Source of the DNA: Saccharina japonica
Taxonomy: Eukaryota; Sar; Phaeophyceae; Laminariales; Laminariaceae
NCBI GenBank assembly: GCA_008828725.1
Contig: MEHQ01002967.1
Location: forward strand, 1-64,000
DNA length: 64,000 nucleotides
Reading direction: 5' to 3'
Each line of letters starts with the position of its first letter. Position 1 is the stretch's first letter. This document shows positions 32,516 through 43,929 of the stretch, piece by piece. The notes beneath the pieces were generated by a model. It was not told the DNA's origin, did not search any database, and saw only the letters and a program-made list of their open reading frames with translations. Both the position numbers and the translations under genes were made by a program.

Positions 32516-32988
32516 TGTTGCGGCGGAATGACATACGTGGCGTAAAATATGTACGTAGCGGAATGCTTCCTAGATCTGTGCAACTCCCTGTCAGTTCAAA
32601 GGAAGCACCACCCTCGTCAGGCAAAACAAACCCAAAAACACACAAAACCATGAGGGAAAAACGGAAGAGAACTTGAACGTGAATGAGCTTGAGTGACTGC
32701 GATGCGAGACTGAGTACTGTGATCGTTACAGTAAGGCATTGTCGAAGGTTTCATACGGAGATATGTTGTATAGCGCTAGCTCTTGGAGGAGGACTGCAAG
32801 GAGACTGGAGTTCGCCGGCAGCTGATATAAAGACTGGCATTCGCAGGCAGCTGTTGGGACACGAGACGGAGGAACCAACCTGAAAGCATACTCACGGAAG
32901 GAAACGAACAAGAAGTGGTAAGAGACTGGGAACAGGGGGTTGAAGACATGAGTGCGTGCGTCTGTAATGGCTTTTATCCTTCGTTACA
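32516..32988 (+). repeat. Gypsy 3-prime LTR (473 bp)
   Basis: Begins tgttgcggcggaatgacata and ends tccttcgttaca, followed by the TSD CAAG. Confidence 0.92.
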
Positions 32989-32992
32989 CAAG

Positions 32993-33449
32993 AACTTGCT
33001 TTTTTCCACAAAAAGTGGTTCCGAATTAATTACCGGTATACGTATACTCTCTCTCTCGTATTGCATTTATAGTTGTCCCGTGGTCTACATGCGACATCCA
33101 AGATTATGTTTTTATGCTCGATGCTGGATTTTAGGAAGTACTTACCGCTGATATGTACGTATACGTACGGATTTTTATAGCTTGCTGCTGATATACACGT
33201 AAGTACGTATCATAATACTTCAGTACCACAGGGTGATATTTACAAGGAATAGGAAATTCGGGAGCCGTTATGTTGAAGTTAGTAAAAAGCGCATCCCCAC
33301 CTCTCATGCAAATAAGAAACCTAGCCTCCGTTTGTGAGTGTTTCTCATTAAGTGTCCTGTACTACTGCACACCCCTTGGCAGTACAGAGTCGCTTTGTTC
33401 GCTGTAAGCTTAACTATTAATCTACCCCTACTCCTCGCCGTTACGGGCA
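32993..33449. other. No gene; partial MITE P
   Basis: Nothing coding was recognised. The piece 33251-33360 (aaattcgggagccgttat to agtgtcctgt) is a truncated member of MITE family P, with a decayed left end. Confidence 0.55.
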
Positions 33450-34217
33450 TTGCGCGTAGCCGCAGGCCTCCTTGTATATGATATCATTTTTCAATGTTTC
33501 AATATATGTACCGTACGAGTACTCGAGCGAGCTCGTGTATGTTATTTTTGTTTTCTTTCAGGTGATGATCTCGAAAAGCCACCTACATCGATGAAGCTTT
33601 TCTTGATCGTGTCACTATCGAATCCGCCCACGTTTAGCTTTCCCCACCCTTTGTATCTGACAGCCCGGTCGGCCGCCGGTCGTAAGATGCGCGGTGCGCT
33701 CGTTCGTCCGCTGATAATGGCGTCTTTGCTCGAGCTTCGAACCGTGCTTGTTTTTTTTCCGAATAGCTTTCTGGAAGTATCTAAATTTGTAAACATCCGA
33801 TCGGGGACGAACCGAACATCCGTCTTGGACACCCGTATCCTCTCGGGCCGTGAATCCATGACCACGCACAGCCTAGGAAGAAAACCAGCCAATTCGGTCC
33901 TCCCAACCCTCCCTCTAGACACCAGCGAACGCCGGTTCTCGTGGTCGTGTCTAGCGGACGGATCGAGACAGATTGTGTCGAGAAAACAATCAGACACAGC
34001 TAGATTCTCACGAAACTTTAGCCAGCAGACTTACGATTATAAACTTTATATACTCGTAACACCGAGCGAGTTATCGGGGGAACCATACACAGGAAGGAGC
34101 ACAAGACGAGCAGGTTTATCGAAAGACAGTCACAATGAGTCACATGATTATAATCAAGATTCAGCAACATATAATCGTGTAAAAAAATCAAGGTTTGGTG
34201 ATGAATATTCGTACTAA
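33450..34217 (+). CDS. Unrecognised open frame, 255 codons
   Basis: The longest non-transposon frame of this part. I recognise no domain. A strong intron-acceptor-like tract (ttatttttgttttctttcag) ends at 33561, so if coding, the true exon may start there. The minus strand is also open from 33997 to 33542, and I cannot say which strand, if either, is expressed. Confidence 0.2.
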   Translation: MRVAAGLLVYDIIFQCFNICTVRVLERARVCYFCFLSGDDLEKPPTSMKLFLIVSLSNPPTFSFPHPLYLTARSAAGRKMRGALVRPLIMASLLELRTVLVFFPNSFLEVSKFVNIRSGTNRTSVLDTRILSGRESMTTHSLGRKPANSVLPTLPLDTSERRFSWSCLADGSRQIVSRKQSDTARFSRNFSQQTYDYKLYILVTPSELSGEPYTGRSTRRAGLSKDSHNESHDYNQDSATYNRVKKSRFGDEYSY

Positions 34218-34856
34218 TCAAGCGTGAAAACAAACAATCAACACCTCGAGTTAATATGGCATTTTGGACGGGGAGCGGGATGTCTTGCCGAGCTTACCGA
34301 GCAGACTCACGAGACTTTCCAGGGAGCGGGGGGTGACATGCGCGAAGGCGCCGCCGCGAGCGCGCGGTCGCGGCTTGTCGCGGCTTGCTCGACGCTGGAT
34401 GTTCGCCAGGCGGCGAAAAGCGGCAAAAAAAGCGACGACAGATAACCACGGTCAAATAATCATGGTATAAAAAACGTGGTCAAGAAAAGATAGAGGTACT
34501 TCAGAGCCGAAACAGAAACTAAACCCTAAAGGGATTTAAAATACGGCGTACCCAGACACCACAGACAACCGACAGCACACGAGCACTACAGTGCTACATA
34601 CAACCATCTGGCTACAACGCGATACACGCCTGCCGTCCGCCAGCAGAGCAGGAAACAAGATCACGCGGTTTCGGTAGTTTGTCCGCGTTGTATTACAGTG
34701 TGGTTCGGCGTCGGTCGCACGCAGCGCAACACGCCTGCGGCGCGTGTTGCGCGCCAAAGCATTGCGATATACACGCGACTATACGCCTCAAAACTGAGTA
34801 AAAACTCCTTCAATTGTTTTTTGGCTACGGTGAATAGAAAAACGTGCCTCACAAAT

Positions 34857-35395
34857 TCTCCGGCCCTTGGACCGGAGACTCAGAAAGCATAATCCCAAAA
34901 GTGAAGCCCGATTTTCAAGATAATAGGCGTGACAAAAATGGCCCCAGTTTTCAAGTCACTCAGCGTGACAAAAGTGGCCCCAGTTTTCAAGTCAATCAGC
35001 GTGACAGAAAAGTGACCCCCTCTCATCATACCACGGGTACCCCCTTGTCCCCTCGACCCTCAAAGCCCGTTCTTGGCTTACAGCAGCGGCGTCGCGACAG
35101 TTTTTGCACGCCTCGACAGCCAAGCACACACCATGGGCCTCGGCCGAGTATCGGCATCTTGGTGAGCGCACGTCGAGCACAGCAGCACGCTCGCCGAGCA
35201 CCCCTCCAGCAGACCCCGAGAAAAAACTGCGACCACTGGGAGTTCCACATTTATTACTACTATTTTGAATAGGGGGCGGGGGTTCCTGATGGCTGTGGTG
35301 AGGCGACATGAAAGCACACCACGACGGTTGCATGACATGAACGCAAGCCACGACGCCTCGCCACCACGTGTATGAGTACATGCCACGCCAAGACC
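34857..35395 (-). repeat. Dispersed repeat family R1, copy 2
   Basis: Inverted relative to copies 1 and 3. It has the palindromic end (tctccggcccttggaccgga, 34857-34878), a 38-39-bp tandem repeat (gtgacaaaagtggccccagt, twice in full) and the same Cys-rich frame end on the minus strand (RGPWCVLGCRGVQK, then CCKPRTGFEGRGDKGVPVV). Confidence 0.75.
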
Positions 35396-35589
35396 AACTG
35401 CTGTTGTTGTGGTTTGGCGCCGCGAAGAGACGCGCCGAGTGCGCTGTACTGGGCGTAGAACCCAAGCGTCCGAAGCCACGCTGGCTGCCTCTGGTCTGGC
35501 GGCGACACGCCGTGTGCGCTCGAGTCGACCTGTCTCTGGTATTTTGTATTTTGACACAACGAAGCATCCGAGCGTTGACTGACTTCTGC

Positions 35590-35594
35590 TGCTG

Positions 35595-35627
<33 letters not shown>

Positions 35628-36005
35628 AAAGTCTACGAGTACGGAGAGGCGCGCGCCGAGTGCGCTTCCCTTCGTGTCTAGGCCCGAGCCCTCGCAGCCG
35701 ACTGTAGTTTGGCGACGGAGAGACGCACCGATCGTCGGCTGGTCGTCGGGCGCGAAGCAACGTCGCTGTGTCACCATCCAACCCATCGATCGTGCTGCTG
35801 CTGCTGCTGCTGTTGTTGATGCTGCTCTTGCTTGCTGCGTGGATAACATCTTGAATTTAAAGACCATGCCATTTTTCGATCCCGGTCAGATTTAGCACAT
35901 TCTAGAGGCCGTTTCCTATGCGGTTCGATTTCGAGCTTCAGATTTGTATTTTTCGATCTCAAAAACGAAAGCACCGTCCTATGTACCTGGTATGCAGTCC
36001 GATTG
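35590..36005 (+). repeat. Dispersed repeat family R2, most complete copy
   Basis: Holds CTG runs (35590-35627 and 35795-35812), a GC-rich arginine-coding part that is inverted relative to 4098-4330, and the aatttaaagaccatgccatt and ggccgtttcctatgcggttc parts shared with 2885-3128. The unit probably belongs to a single mobile or satellite-like family; no ends were defined. Confidence 0.6.
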
Positions 36006-36310
36006 TGCAGTATACTCCGAGTATCGCGTGCATTTCGTACTCCGAGTACTTAAAACTATGAGAGTACTGGCGGCATGAATACTCGGAGTACTTGGAGTAT
36101 GAGCAGTACTGAAGACCCAAATACTTGGAGTACAAGGAGTACCCGCAGTATCGGACCCCGAAATACTCCGAGTACAAGCAGTATCGAGAGTGTTCATACC
36201 CGAAATACTCCGAGTACGAGCAGTATCCCGGAGTATTGAACCCCGAAATACTTTGAGTACACGAAGTACCTGATGTGTTATATCTCCAATACTCCTTACT
36301 TTACTCCAAG
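35990..36310 (+). repeat. Tyr-codon-rich minisatellite, about 45-bp spacing
   Basis: Imperfect units of the form aatactccgagtacaagcag repeat about six times with spacing near 40-60 bp. Frames across it read as YSEYS and similar and are not taken as protein. Confidence 0.65.
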
Positions 36311-36411
36311 GTACTCGGAGCAACATCTATCTGTGCAACATTGAAGACAACGAGGAACTACCCCTGTGTCCGTTGGAAAAACGCAGGACAAAGACTTGCA
36401 ATTGTTTTCAG

Positions 36412-38534
36412 GACTGGGGACTAGCAACGCGAATGATACTCATTCGATTGCGATACTAACACTTGGACAAAACTTGCTCGATAATAATGGCCCTTTTTCA
36501 ACACATATTTTTTAGTAAGACCGGAGACTAGCAACGCGAATGTTACTCATTCGATTGCGATACTAACACAAAAATAAGAGCCTACGGCGAATAGCAAAAG
36601 GTGCCTAATGTTTGTTTTCGACCATGGCGAATAGGACAGGGGGCCTAAACGACGTTCAATTACGACTAATTATCAAAAACAAAAGACCCCCAAAACATTT
36701 TCTCGCCTTTGACTAGAAATAAACGCGCAACAAAAATGTTCGCCTGCGACGAAAAATGTTGCGCACCCAAAAACTCGTGTTGCGCTGCGCGCAACCAGCC
36801 TCACGGCGACTGTTGCGCAAAACGGTTATTGTGACCAAATGTTGCGCCAGTGCAACAGCGCAACTCCTAATTAATGCCCTGGTCCACTAGGTGTACTGTT
36901 GTTTTTTTTATCGGACCCTGTCATCCGTAGCACAGAAGGTCCCTCCCTGCTGCAGTGTGGTACATGCACGCATGCTGCCACAATCAAATATTGACAAATA
37001 TGATACCTGGCACAAGGTTTGGGGGGATCAATCAATAAAAACATATAAATTCAGTCAATCGCAACTGTTCCACTCTATTTATCTCTATGTTTTATCCCCG
37101 AAGTGTACGTGCAGTTCAACTTCTCAACGTCGTACGTACTATGCGATATGCGCATGCTATTATATCGCATGCTGTAGTAGGTATTTAATTCGTTATTGCG
37201 CCACTCCCCTAGGCATGTCCGGGAGGGGAACCTTGTGTTTAGGTATATTTGTGTCGAGGAGTTATGTCGCCCTCCGCCCCCCAAGAGATACAGACATCTC
37301 CGCTCATGAAGGCGGAATTTACTAGTATTATAACGCTGTACGCTGTTTTAGAGGCACCCCGGCAGCTGTATCAGCAGTAACGATACTATAATCAGCACTT
37401 CGTTACTTCGGTCTCCAAGGTTCATGTACCCACCATACTAGTACATTAATATAGTCCCAGTCACCGGACAGGCCCGCGCGTAAGTCGTCAGTTTTGATGC
37501 TGCCATCGCTGGACGTGCGGCCGACATCGTAGCACGCATGGACGGACGAGACAGGCCCAAACAATAGGCACCACCGAGGCCTGTGTAGCTGGCACCAGCA
37601 GGTACCAAAACCAGCCCAAACATGGACCCGTGCATATTTCGGAAACACCTACTGTATATCGAATACGGGGAGTCGGATGCGGGATACGTTTCGTAGTACG
37701 AAGTACCCGATGCTGCTGACTGTGAGTACTGCTGCTGCTGTTGCAAATTGTTGCTTTGCGCAGTATCCACTGTACGCTTGCATGGCATCATTATTGGGAA
37801 TCACGGGCACACGAGAATCATGGCCACATCTTCCCTCAACCACGGTCTAGACACTTTAACGGCACCAAACGATCTGCTACATCAACGTGCCCCAAACTAT
37901 TACGTTTGTAACACCAGATTCTACTCTAGGCTACTGTAGCTACGATTAGGCAAGGGGAGAGGGGGTCGGCCTTCTTTAAACAATTTAAAGCCCAACGACC
38001 AGATCGAAGACCGAACTCAGAAAACACGACGCAGGTATTGCGACGCCTATCGGCGACGCTGCCTGCTTGCACTATACGCTGTGCGTACTGGGACTGTGGG
38101 AGGGCTAGACACAAAACACCTAAACAAACTCTGTCCAAGCTAACGAAGAGTGCGGGGTTGTAGCAATGCCGGATGTTGTGGTGTTTTTGTTCACGTTCAG
38201 AGGACGAAACGCGCACTATCGTGTACACAGGCAGTCTACCTCTCTGTACAAAACCCCGATTTTCAAAGCCAATATCGAAATGAACGTGAGCCTTTTCACG
38301 CAAATGCAGGCAGCAGGAGGTGCTCTTGTCGTTTTGGGTCCACTTACACATTGTGTTAGTATCGCAATCGAATGAGTAACATTCGCGTTGCTAGTCTCCG
38401 GTCTTCCCCTTAACTTAAAAAAAAGGTGTTGAGAAAGGGCCGCATTATTATCGACCAAGTAGTAAGTGTTGTCCAATGTGTTACCAGTAGTATCGCAATC
38501 GATTGAGTATCATCCGCGTTGCTTGTCTCCAGTC
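36412..38534. mobile_element. 2.1-kb element with 160-180-bp terminal inverted repeats
   Basis: Left arm 36412-36571 and right arm 38351-38534 are inverted copies. Each arm itself contains two direct copies of a 44-bp motif (gactagcaacgcgaatg, then actcattcgattgcgatact). The 1.8-kb interior has no recognisable transposase; it includes CTG runs and a frame at 36891-37325 with no known domain. Arm sub-structure resembles foldback elements. A TSD was not secure (TCA at both sides is possible). Confidence 0.7.
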
Positions 38535-39607
38535 TCAATCTATCGTAAGAGAAGATTGTTGTTAATCAGAGTGTTGGAGGTGCTGATCGCGGTTCAAGCG
38601 GGAGCTGTATGATATGGAGGATGTCCCGTTTACTCTAAATGTGCGCATGCTAAAGGCCGCGAGGTGATGGAGACACTGCTGTACAGGTGTGTGACGTGGA
38701 CCCTTGTCCAGGAGCACTTTGCTGAGCTCCGAACGGCACACCACAACTTCCTCACACGTACGGACCATTAGTTTCCATCGCCGACAACGCATCGACCATC
38801 TTATCATGTCGTCCGCCAAGGCTCTCAAGAAGGCACAATGCGTGAGCGTTGAGATGACCATCCGCAAACGACGCCTCCTCTTTGCGGTGTTCGTCAGCTC
38901 CAAGCAAGATAGTCAAAACACACCCAGAGACAAGCGATGGTTTGATGATTCAAGTCGTTTATTAGGGGTACGAATAGCAGGAAGTGACAGTGTGCGTCGT
39001 CACATATATATGCACCCAGTCGTCAAGATCCACATAATCCTCAACACATAAAATCCTGAATCGTCATGTAACTGTTAAACTGAAGAGGCATCACGAACAT
39101 GAGAAGGCCGTACAGCGCACGACCAATGAGCGGCTGGGGAGGGTGTGAAAATGATAGTTGGGAAATGAAATCACTTGCATTTTGGGTGGGCGGTCCGGAC
39201 CGTATGATCCGAAAAAAATAATACGTGCAATCAAAGTGATCCGCACGCACAATGAACAAACATACGTACGCACCTGGAAAATCTGCCAAAAACGTAAAAT
39301 AATCTCTCGGATACGCTGTACGCAGATACGGTACGCAGATAGATGCAGTGCGATAAAATACCAGGTGCGTATAAAGTAGCGGTGCCATCATCAGGCATGA
39401 GCTTTGCTCGTCAGATAGGCTCTCTCGGAGGGTGGATGTCACATGCACGCGGGAGGAGAGAACACTTAGCACAGCGACTGACTTCTTGACGTGGGTCAAG
39501 CTTTTGTGTTTTTATCGGGGGAGGTGTGGTTATTACCGCAGCCATTCCTACTACTATGCACGTTGTATTTGGAGGTGATGCGGTGTCTGATTCTTCCTTG
39601 TCTCTAC
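38535..39607. other. No gene recognised
   Basis: Both strands are open over 38562-38903 and 38704-39051 without known domains. Nothing else is supported. Confidence 0.4.
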
Positions 39608-39623
39608 GCTCTTCTTCTTGGTA

Positions 39624-39706
39624 CCACTCCGTCCCGAAATATAAGAAATGTATTGAAATTAATACGTAACTACATTAAAAAGTTCCTATATTACGGGACA
39701 GAGCTG
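39624..39706. mobile_element. 83-bp TA-flanked MITE, second copy
   Basis: Identical length to 1077-1159, the same TIRs with a few changes, and TA at both outer edges. It sits at the same place in the R1 unit as the first copy, so it was already part of R1 when R1 was duplicated. Confidence 0.7.
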
Positions 39707-40013
39707 TATGTGCAATGCAGCAGCTATGATACCGAGCGGTCTGGATACCTGCCCTCTACCTGCCTCTACTGCTCATTGTTGTTGGCATAAAATAAGCAGC
39801 GTTTGAACTGCCTCAGGTATTGGTATGCTCTGCCTGTGTCTGTGCTATACGCCAGCGCCAAACTACAGCCGGTATAACCCAAGCGTCGGAAGCCACGCTG
39901 GCTGCCTCTGGTCTGGCGGCGACGCGCCGAGTGCGCTCGAGTCGACCTGTCTTGGTATTATTTTGAAATTTGACACAACGAAGCATCCGAGCGTTGACGT
40001 ACAGCAGTACAGG

Positions 40014-40166
40014 AGGACACCTACTGTAATAAGAAACAGGCTAATGAGGATTTAGAGGAAAATAAGAAATTCGGGAGTCGTTATCTTGAAATCAGTGTAG
40101 AAAGCACCCTCTCGCAAATACCAAATCGAGCCTGGACCATATTCCTTGTTTCTTATTAGGTGTCCT
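40014..40166. mobile_element. MITE family P, copy 2
   Basis: aggacacctactgtaataag at the left and cttattaggtgtcct at the right form the TIRs. GTAC-rich sequence flanks both ends. Confidence 0.7.
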
Positions 40167-40690
40167 GTACTGTACTACTGCTGTTGTGCTGCTGCTGCTG
40201 TGATATGTACTCATACACGTGGCGAGGCGTTGCATGTACTCATACCCGCGCCAGCGCGACCTTCGCAGCTCCCAGATCATCACAACCCCCCTTCCCCCTG
40301 CGCAAACAATATTCATCACAGATGATGTGGAACTCCTCAAGGTCACTCAGTGCTCGGCGTGTTTGCGTGCTGATCTGCTCTGTTCGCGCTGTTGTCCTCG
40401 GCGTGTCGCGCACACCCCACCTCTGTTGCTGATACTCCGCCGAGGCCCATGGTGTGTGCTTGGCTGTCGAGGCGTGCAAAAACTGTCGCGACGCCGCTGC
40501 TGTAAGCCAAGAACGGGCTTTGAGGGTCGAGGGGACAAGGGGGTACCCGTGGTATGATGAGAGGGGGTCACTTTTCTGTCACGCTGATTGACTTGAAAAC
40601 TGGGGCCACTTTTGTCACGCCTATTATCTTGAAAATCGGGAACACTTTTGGAATTTTGCTTTCTGAGTCTCCGGTCCCAAGGACCGGAGA

Positions 40691-41110
40691 AAACCCGTAG
40701 GTAAAGAAAGATGAGCGTGGGAAGAGATTTAGAGTGGTAGACATAAATTCGGCATCAAGAACAAACCAGCGCCCAATCACAACCACCGAACGGTTTCTCG
40801 ATGCTGGCACTCGGCTCGTGCAGCGTGTATCCCACGATCGTCTCCTACCTCACATCGCCTAGATAAGGCCTCTCAAGCAAGCGTATTTCAATTTCATTCG
40901 CTGCCTCATGCGGCTACCCAGCCCCTCCATCTCATGTACAGAGCTTCAACATAATTCACGCCAGGATCGTGTGGGTCGAATTACCCCCTAGTCAACGTAC
41001 ATATCTACTACCATACTGCAGCACCCAGCTCGGGCAGCGAGATAGCCGCCCTCGCATACTCTCCGCCCAGCTTGGTCTTACTGATCACCAGAAATCGGCC
41101 GGTCAACCCG
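40691..41110. other. No gene recognised
   Basis: No domain was recognised. The part near 41000-41110 shows fragments that resemble further decayed TPR units on the minus strand (agctcgggcagcgagatagc is close to the KLGREDI codons). Confidence 0.4.
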
Positions 41111-41323
41111 TCAGCCTCCTACTCGTACAGCCGTCCTGTCTCTCAAACAGATATACCTGGTAACAAGCAACGAGTGCAGCGTGTAATCCACCTGCATATT
41201 CTCGCTGCCACGTTTGGCCTCGATCATAAAATAACGAACCAACAACGCCCCACCCTCCTCCAGAAGTCCCATATCTCGAACGCATACACCCAGACTGTCA
41301 TGCGTGGCGACCACCTGCATATC
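41111..41323 (-). pseudogene. Decayed continuation of the TPR repeats
   Basis: After the stop of the TPR frame, one more unit is readable as DMQVVATHDSLGVCVRDMGL, then LLEEGGALLVRYF, and a following one as IEAKRGSENMQVDYTLHSLL. They are clear relatives of the 42-residue unit but poorly conserved and with a stop between, so this end of the repeat block is decaying. Confidence 0.6.
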
Positions 41324-42050
41324 TTACTGGCCTATCTGGACCTCGTCGGTAGCCATGCAGAGCCCCGACAACCCCTCCTCCTCCTCCAGCCGCCCCCTGT
41401 CTTGAATGCATGCGCTCAGCGCGTGCAGCGTTTTTGCTACATGAATGTCCTCTCGGCCTAGCTTGGCCTCCCGAATCGCCAGACAGCGCCTCAACAAACC
41501 CTCAGCCGCCGCTAGGTTTCCGGCGTCTTGAACGCATAGACCCAGGCGGTACAACGTGCTAGCCACCTTAATATCCTCTCGGCCGAGCTTGACCTCCCTA
41601 ATCGCCAGACAGCGCTTCAACAATTCTGCAGCTTCCTCACACCGTCCCGCATCTTGAGCACATGCACCTAACACGGACAGTGTGTTGGCCACATCCACAT
41701 CTTCTCGGCCGAGCTTGGCCTCTTCAATCGACAGGCAGCGCCTCAAAAACTCCTCAGCTTCCTCCAGTCGCCCAGCACCTCGAGCGCAGAGACCCAGGTG
41801 GTACAGGGTGTTAGCCACAGCTATATGCTCTCGGCCCAGCTTGGCCTCCCAGATCACCAGACAGCGCTTGAACAACTGTTCAGCTTCTTCAAGCCGCCCC
41901 GCATCTTGAACACAAACTCCCAACTCACGCAGCGTCTTAGCCACCTGTACATCCTCTCGTCCTAGCTTGGCCTCTTCGATCGCCAGACAGCGCCTCAACA
42001 TGTCCTCAGCTTCTTCCAGCCGTCTCGCAGGTTGAACTCGTGCAGCCATC
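41324..42050 (-). CDS. TPR repeat protein fragment (kinesin light chain-like repeats)
   Basis: Five consecutive 42-residue (126-bp) TPR units follow a partial one: each reads close to CLAIEEAKLGREDVQVAKTL then ELGVCVQDAGRLEEAEQLFK. TPRs are helical pairs that bind protein partners. In brown algae such units are known in NB-ARC-TPR immune-receptor-like genes, where repeats are shuffled; no NB-ARC domain is present here. I start the exon at 42050, where a minus-strand acceptor (ttggtacgttccag) precedes ATGGCTGCACGA; the frame is open further upstream to 42448, but that part is a pentanucleotide repeat. The frame ends in the sixth unit. It could be one exon of a larger gene or a dead fragment. 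Confidence 0.7.
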
Positions 42051-42244
42051 TGGAACGTACCAAAATAACAGTAGCGGCGGTGGGAGGTGGGCAAAAGGGT
42101 TGGTAACAGACACTCGAAGGCGGGCTTGCTCATACTCTTGCCCCCGTTGCGTACTGTGGTATTTCGCAATGCGGTAGGATGGTTGGGTGCCGGACATAAA
42201 CAAATATGTACCAGAGTAAGCGGATGCTGTAGGTCGGGTTGGCT

Positions 42245-42300
42245 GACCCGACCCGACCCGACCCGACCCGACCCGACCCGACCCGACCCGACCCGACCCG
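42245..42300 (+). repeat. Pentanucleotide microsatellite (GACCC)11
   Basis: Eleven perfect GACCC units plus G. On the minus strand it would read as GRVGS repeats if it were coding, but it lies upstream of a likely splice acceptor of the TPR exon, so it is probably intronic or 5-prime flank. Confidence 0.95.
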
Positions 42301-43229
42301 TGAGGACTGGTCTAACCCATGGACAGCCGTGCATATGTTTTGCTTGCGGCGAAGTATCTTGCGGCACGCGAAGCCCAAGTTTGGTGTAAGCTACACATGG
42401 TCGCGGTAAACCACAATTAAGACCCAAATGTGGCGCCAGTTCAACCACGCAACAGCTATTTGCAAAGCTCTAGTATCCACCATCCCCCAGAACGCGCTAT
42501 CCAAATATCGCACTCAACTTGAGAAGTCGAGTTTCGGCAAAAATTTCGATTTCACAGCTGAGGCTCGGCTGAGGTGTTTCTTTAACTTGTACCTGGTGTA
42601 AAAAAATAACGTGAGTACTGCCGTACCAATCGCGACCTTTTCAAGTTCCGACCAGTCGAACCGGTCGAATTTGATCAAGAATTAAGAATATACTACTGTT
42701 TGTAGTTGATGTGTATTATCTAAACCTGATTTCTGAGTCTTCCTCGGATATACATCAGCAGTCCACCCGCTGAAATAAAATATACACGGTGTTTGCGCTG
42801 AGGTGCATGGCTGAACGATGAAAGGTTAGCGGTGGGTGATGTTGCTAGTGGGATCAACCAATTCACGCACCAACCGGCGCAACCAGCAGCCCACTGACCC
42901 CCCAACCCACATCCACCGACCTGTACCCACCTGACCACCACGTAAGGTTTGTTCGATGACGCCTATCACTTAACAAGGAAATAGTGGTGGGCGGTTTTGG
43001 TGATGGGGCCAAACAGCCCCCGCACCAACCGACCTTCCCTGTAACAACCCACTAACCCACCAACCCCTACGTACCTACGCATACCCACCTAGCCACGATA
43101 CAAGGATTCTGCGCTGACGCGCATGGCTTAACACTGAAACCGATCCTAATACGTAAGACTGATGCTGGAACACAGAAAAACATACATTAAGAACCGCCGA
43201 CGTCGTAGCTCAAGGCAAAAATAACATAA
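42301..43229. other. No gene recognised
   Basis: A diverged direct repeat exists here: text around 42780-42960 (tgcgctgaggtgcatggctg with caaccggcgcaac and ccacccacctg) resembles 43000-43135 (gcgctgacgcgcatggctta). No coding region is supported. Confidence 0.4.
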
Positions 43230-43289
43230 GAGCACTGCAGTCTTGAAAACAAAAAACAGTTGCAACACTATTTATGGCATCATCCTTTT

Positions 43290-43830
43290 CAGGGCTTATG
43301 ATGGACCGACGCTGATGGGCCGGCCCGGCCCATCAAATTATCGTTTGGTAGGCCACGGCCCAGCCCGGCCCGTCAATATTTCAGAGGATGGGCCGTGGCT
43401 CGGCTTGGCCCGTCAAACTTTCAGAAGATGGGCCGCGGTCCGGCCCAGCCCGTCACATTTTCAAACATACACGGCCAGGTCCATCATTGTTTTCAAGGTT
43501 TATCACAGAGACTGATAATCGAGACGGGACGGGACGGGGATGTTTTGACTTGTTTGGCATGAAACGGAATGAAGGAGGGACGGGATGGTAAAATGACGGC
43601 CAAACAGGTTGTCGAGACGAGACGGGACGGGACAGTGGGTGTAAAATTTATCAACGGAGCAAGACAGTAAAGTTTAATGGGGTAGATTTTCACGACGAGA
43701 CGGGACGCTTAAATTCAACGCAAGTTTATCCATGATGGTACGGGACTGTAAATACACGGTTTCACGACGGGACGGGACGGCGAATACATTTTCCATGATA
43801 GGACAGGACGGACGCACCATAGGACCGCTT
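43290..43830 (+). repeat. GGCCC-rich and GGGACGG-rich minisatellites
   Basis: From 43310 to 43465 four units of about 48 bp carry gatgggcc, cggcc, cagcccgtcaa and ttttcag. From 43515 to 43815 the shorter motif gacgggacgg recurs irregularly with spacing near 50-60 bp, with single units also reading tttcacgacgagac. Frames here are repetitive. Confidence 0.7.
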
Positions 43831-43929
43831 TTTCCGGCCCCAAATGTGAATTGTACACTACTGTAAATACTACAAGGTTCCCCTCCGGTACGTGCCTAGG
43901 GGAGTGGCGCAAGGACGAACATGAAAAGC

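Larger units (their letters stand above)
22648..32988 (+). mobile_element. Ty3/Gypsy LTR retrotransposon carrying a DNA methyltransferase domain
   Basis: A 10341-bp element with two 473-bp LTRs (22648-23120 and 32516-32988), TG...CA ends, a 4-bp TSD CAAG (22644-22647 and 32989-32992) and a G7 polypurine-like tract just before the right LTR. Domain order is aspartic protease, reverse transcriptase, RNase H, C5-cytosine methyltransferase, integrase, then a C-terminal region with chromo-like and Tudor-like motifs. RNase H before integrase is the Ty3/Gypsy order. A 2.9-kb leader lies before the protease and no gag was recognised. In-frame stops (27205, 28408, 29004, 29433, 31043, 32000) and frame changes mean it is now defective. 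LTRs differ at only a few percent of sites by eye. Confidence 0.93.
39608..40690 (+). repeat. Dispersed repeat family R1, copy 3
   Basis: Same orientation and order as 1068-2099: small MITE, the cggtctggatacctgccctc block, the Cys-rich frame ending in GDKGVPVV, and the palindromic end at 40668-40690. An extra MITE P (40014-40166) is inserted in this copy and absent from copy 1. Confidence 0.8.

Noticed and set aside
33542-33997. Minus-strand frame of 151 codons opposite the 255-codon frame
   Set aside because: No domain was recognised and both strands are open; neither can be preferred without transcripts.
42052-42448. N-terminal extension of the TPR frame through GRVGS repeats
   Set aside because: The extension is a GACCC microsatellite and a splice acceptor-like site sits right before the TPR units.
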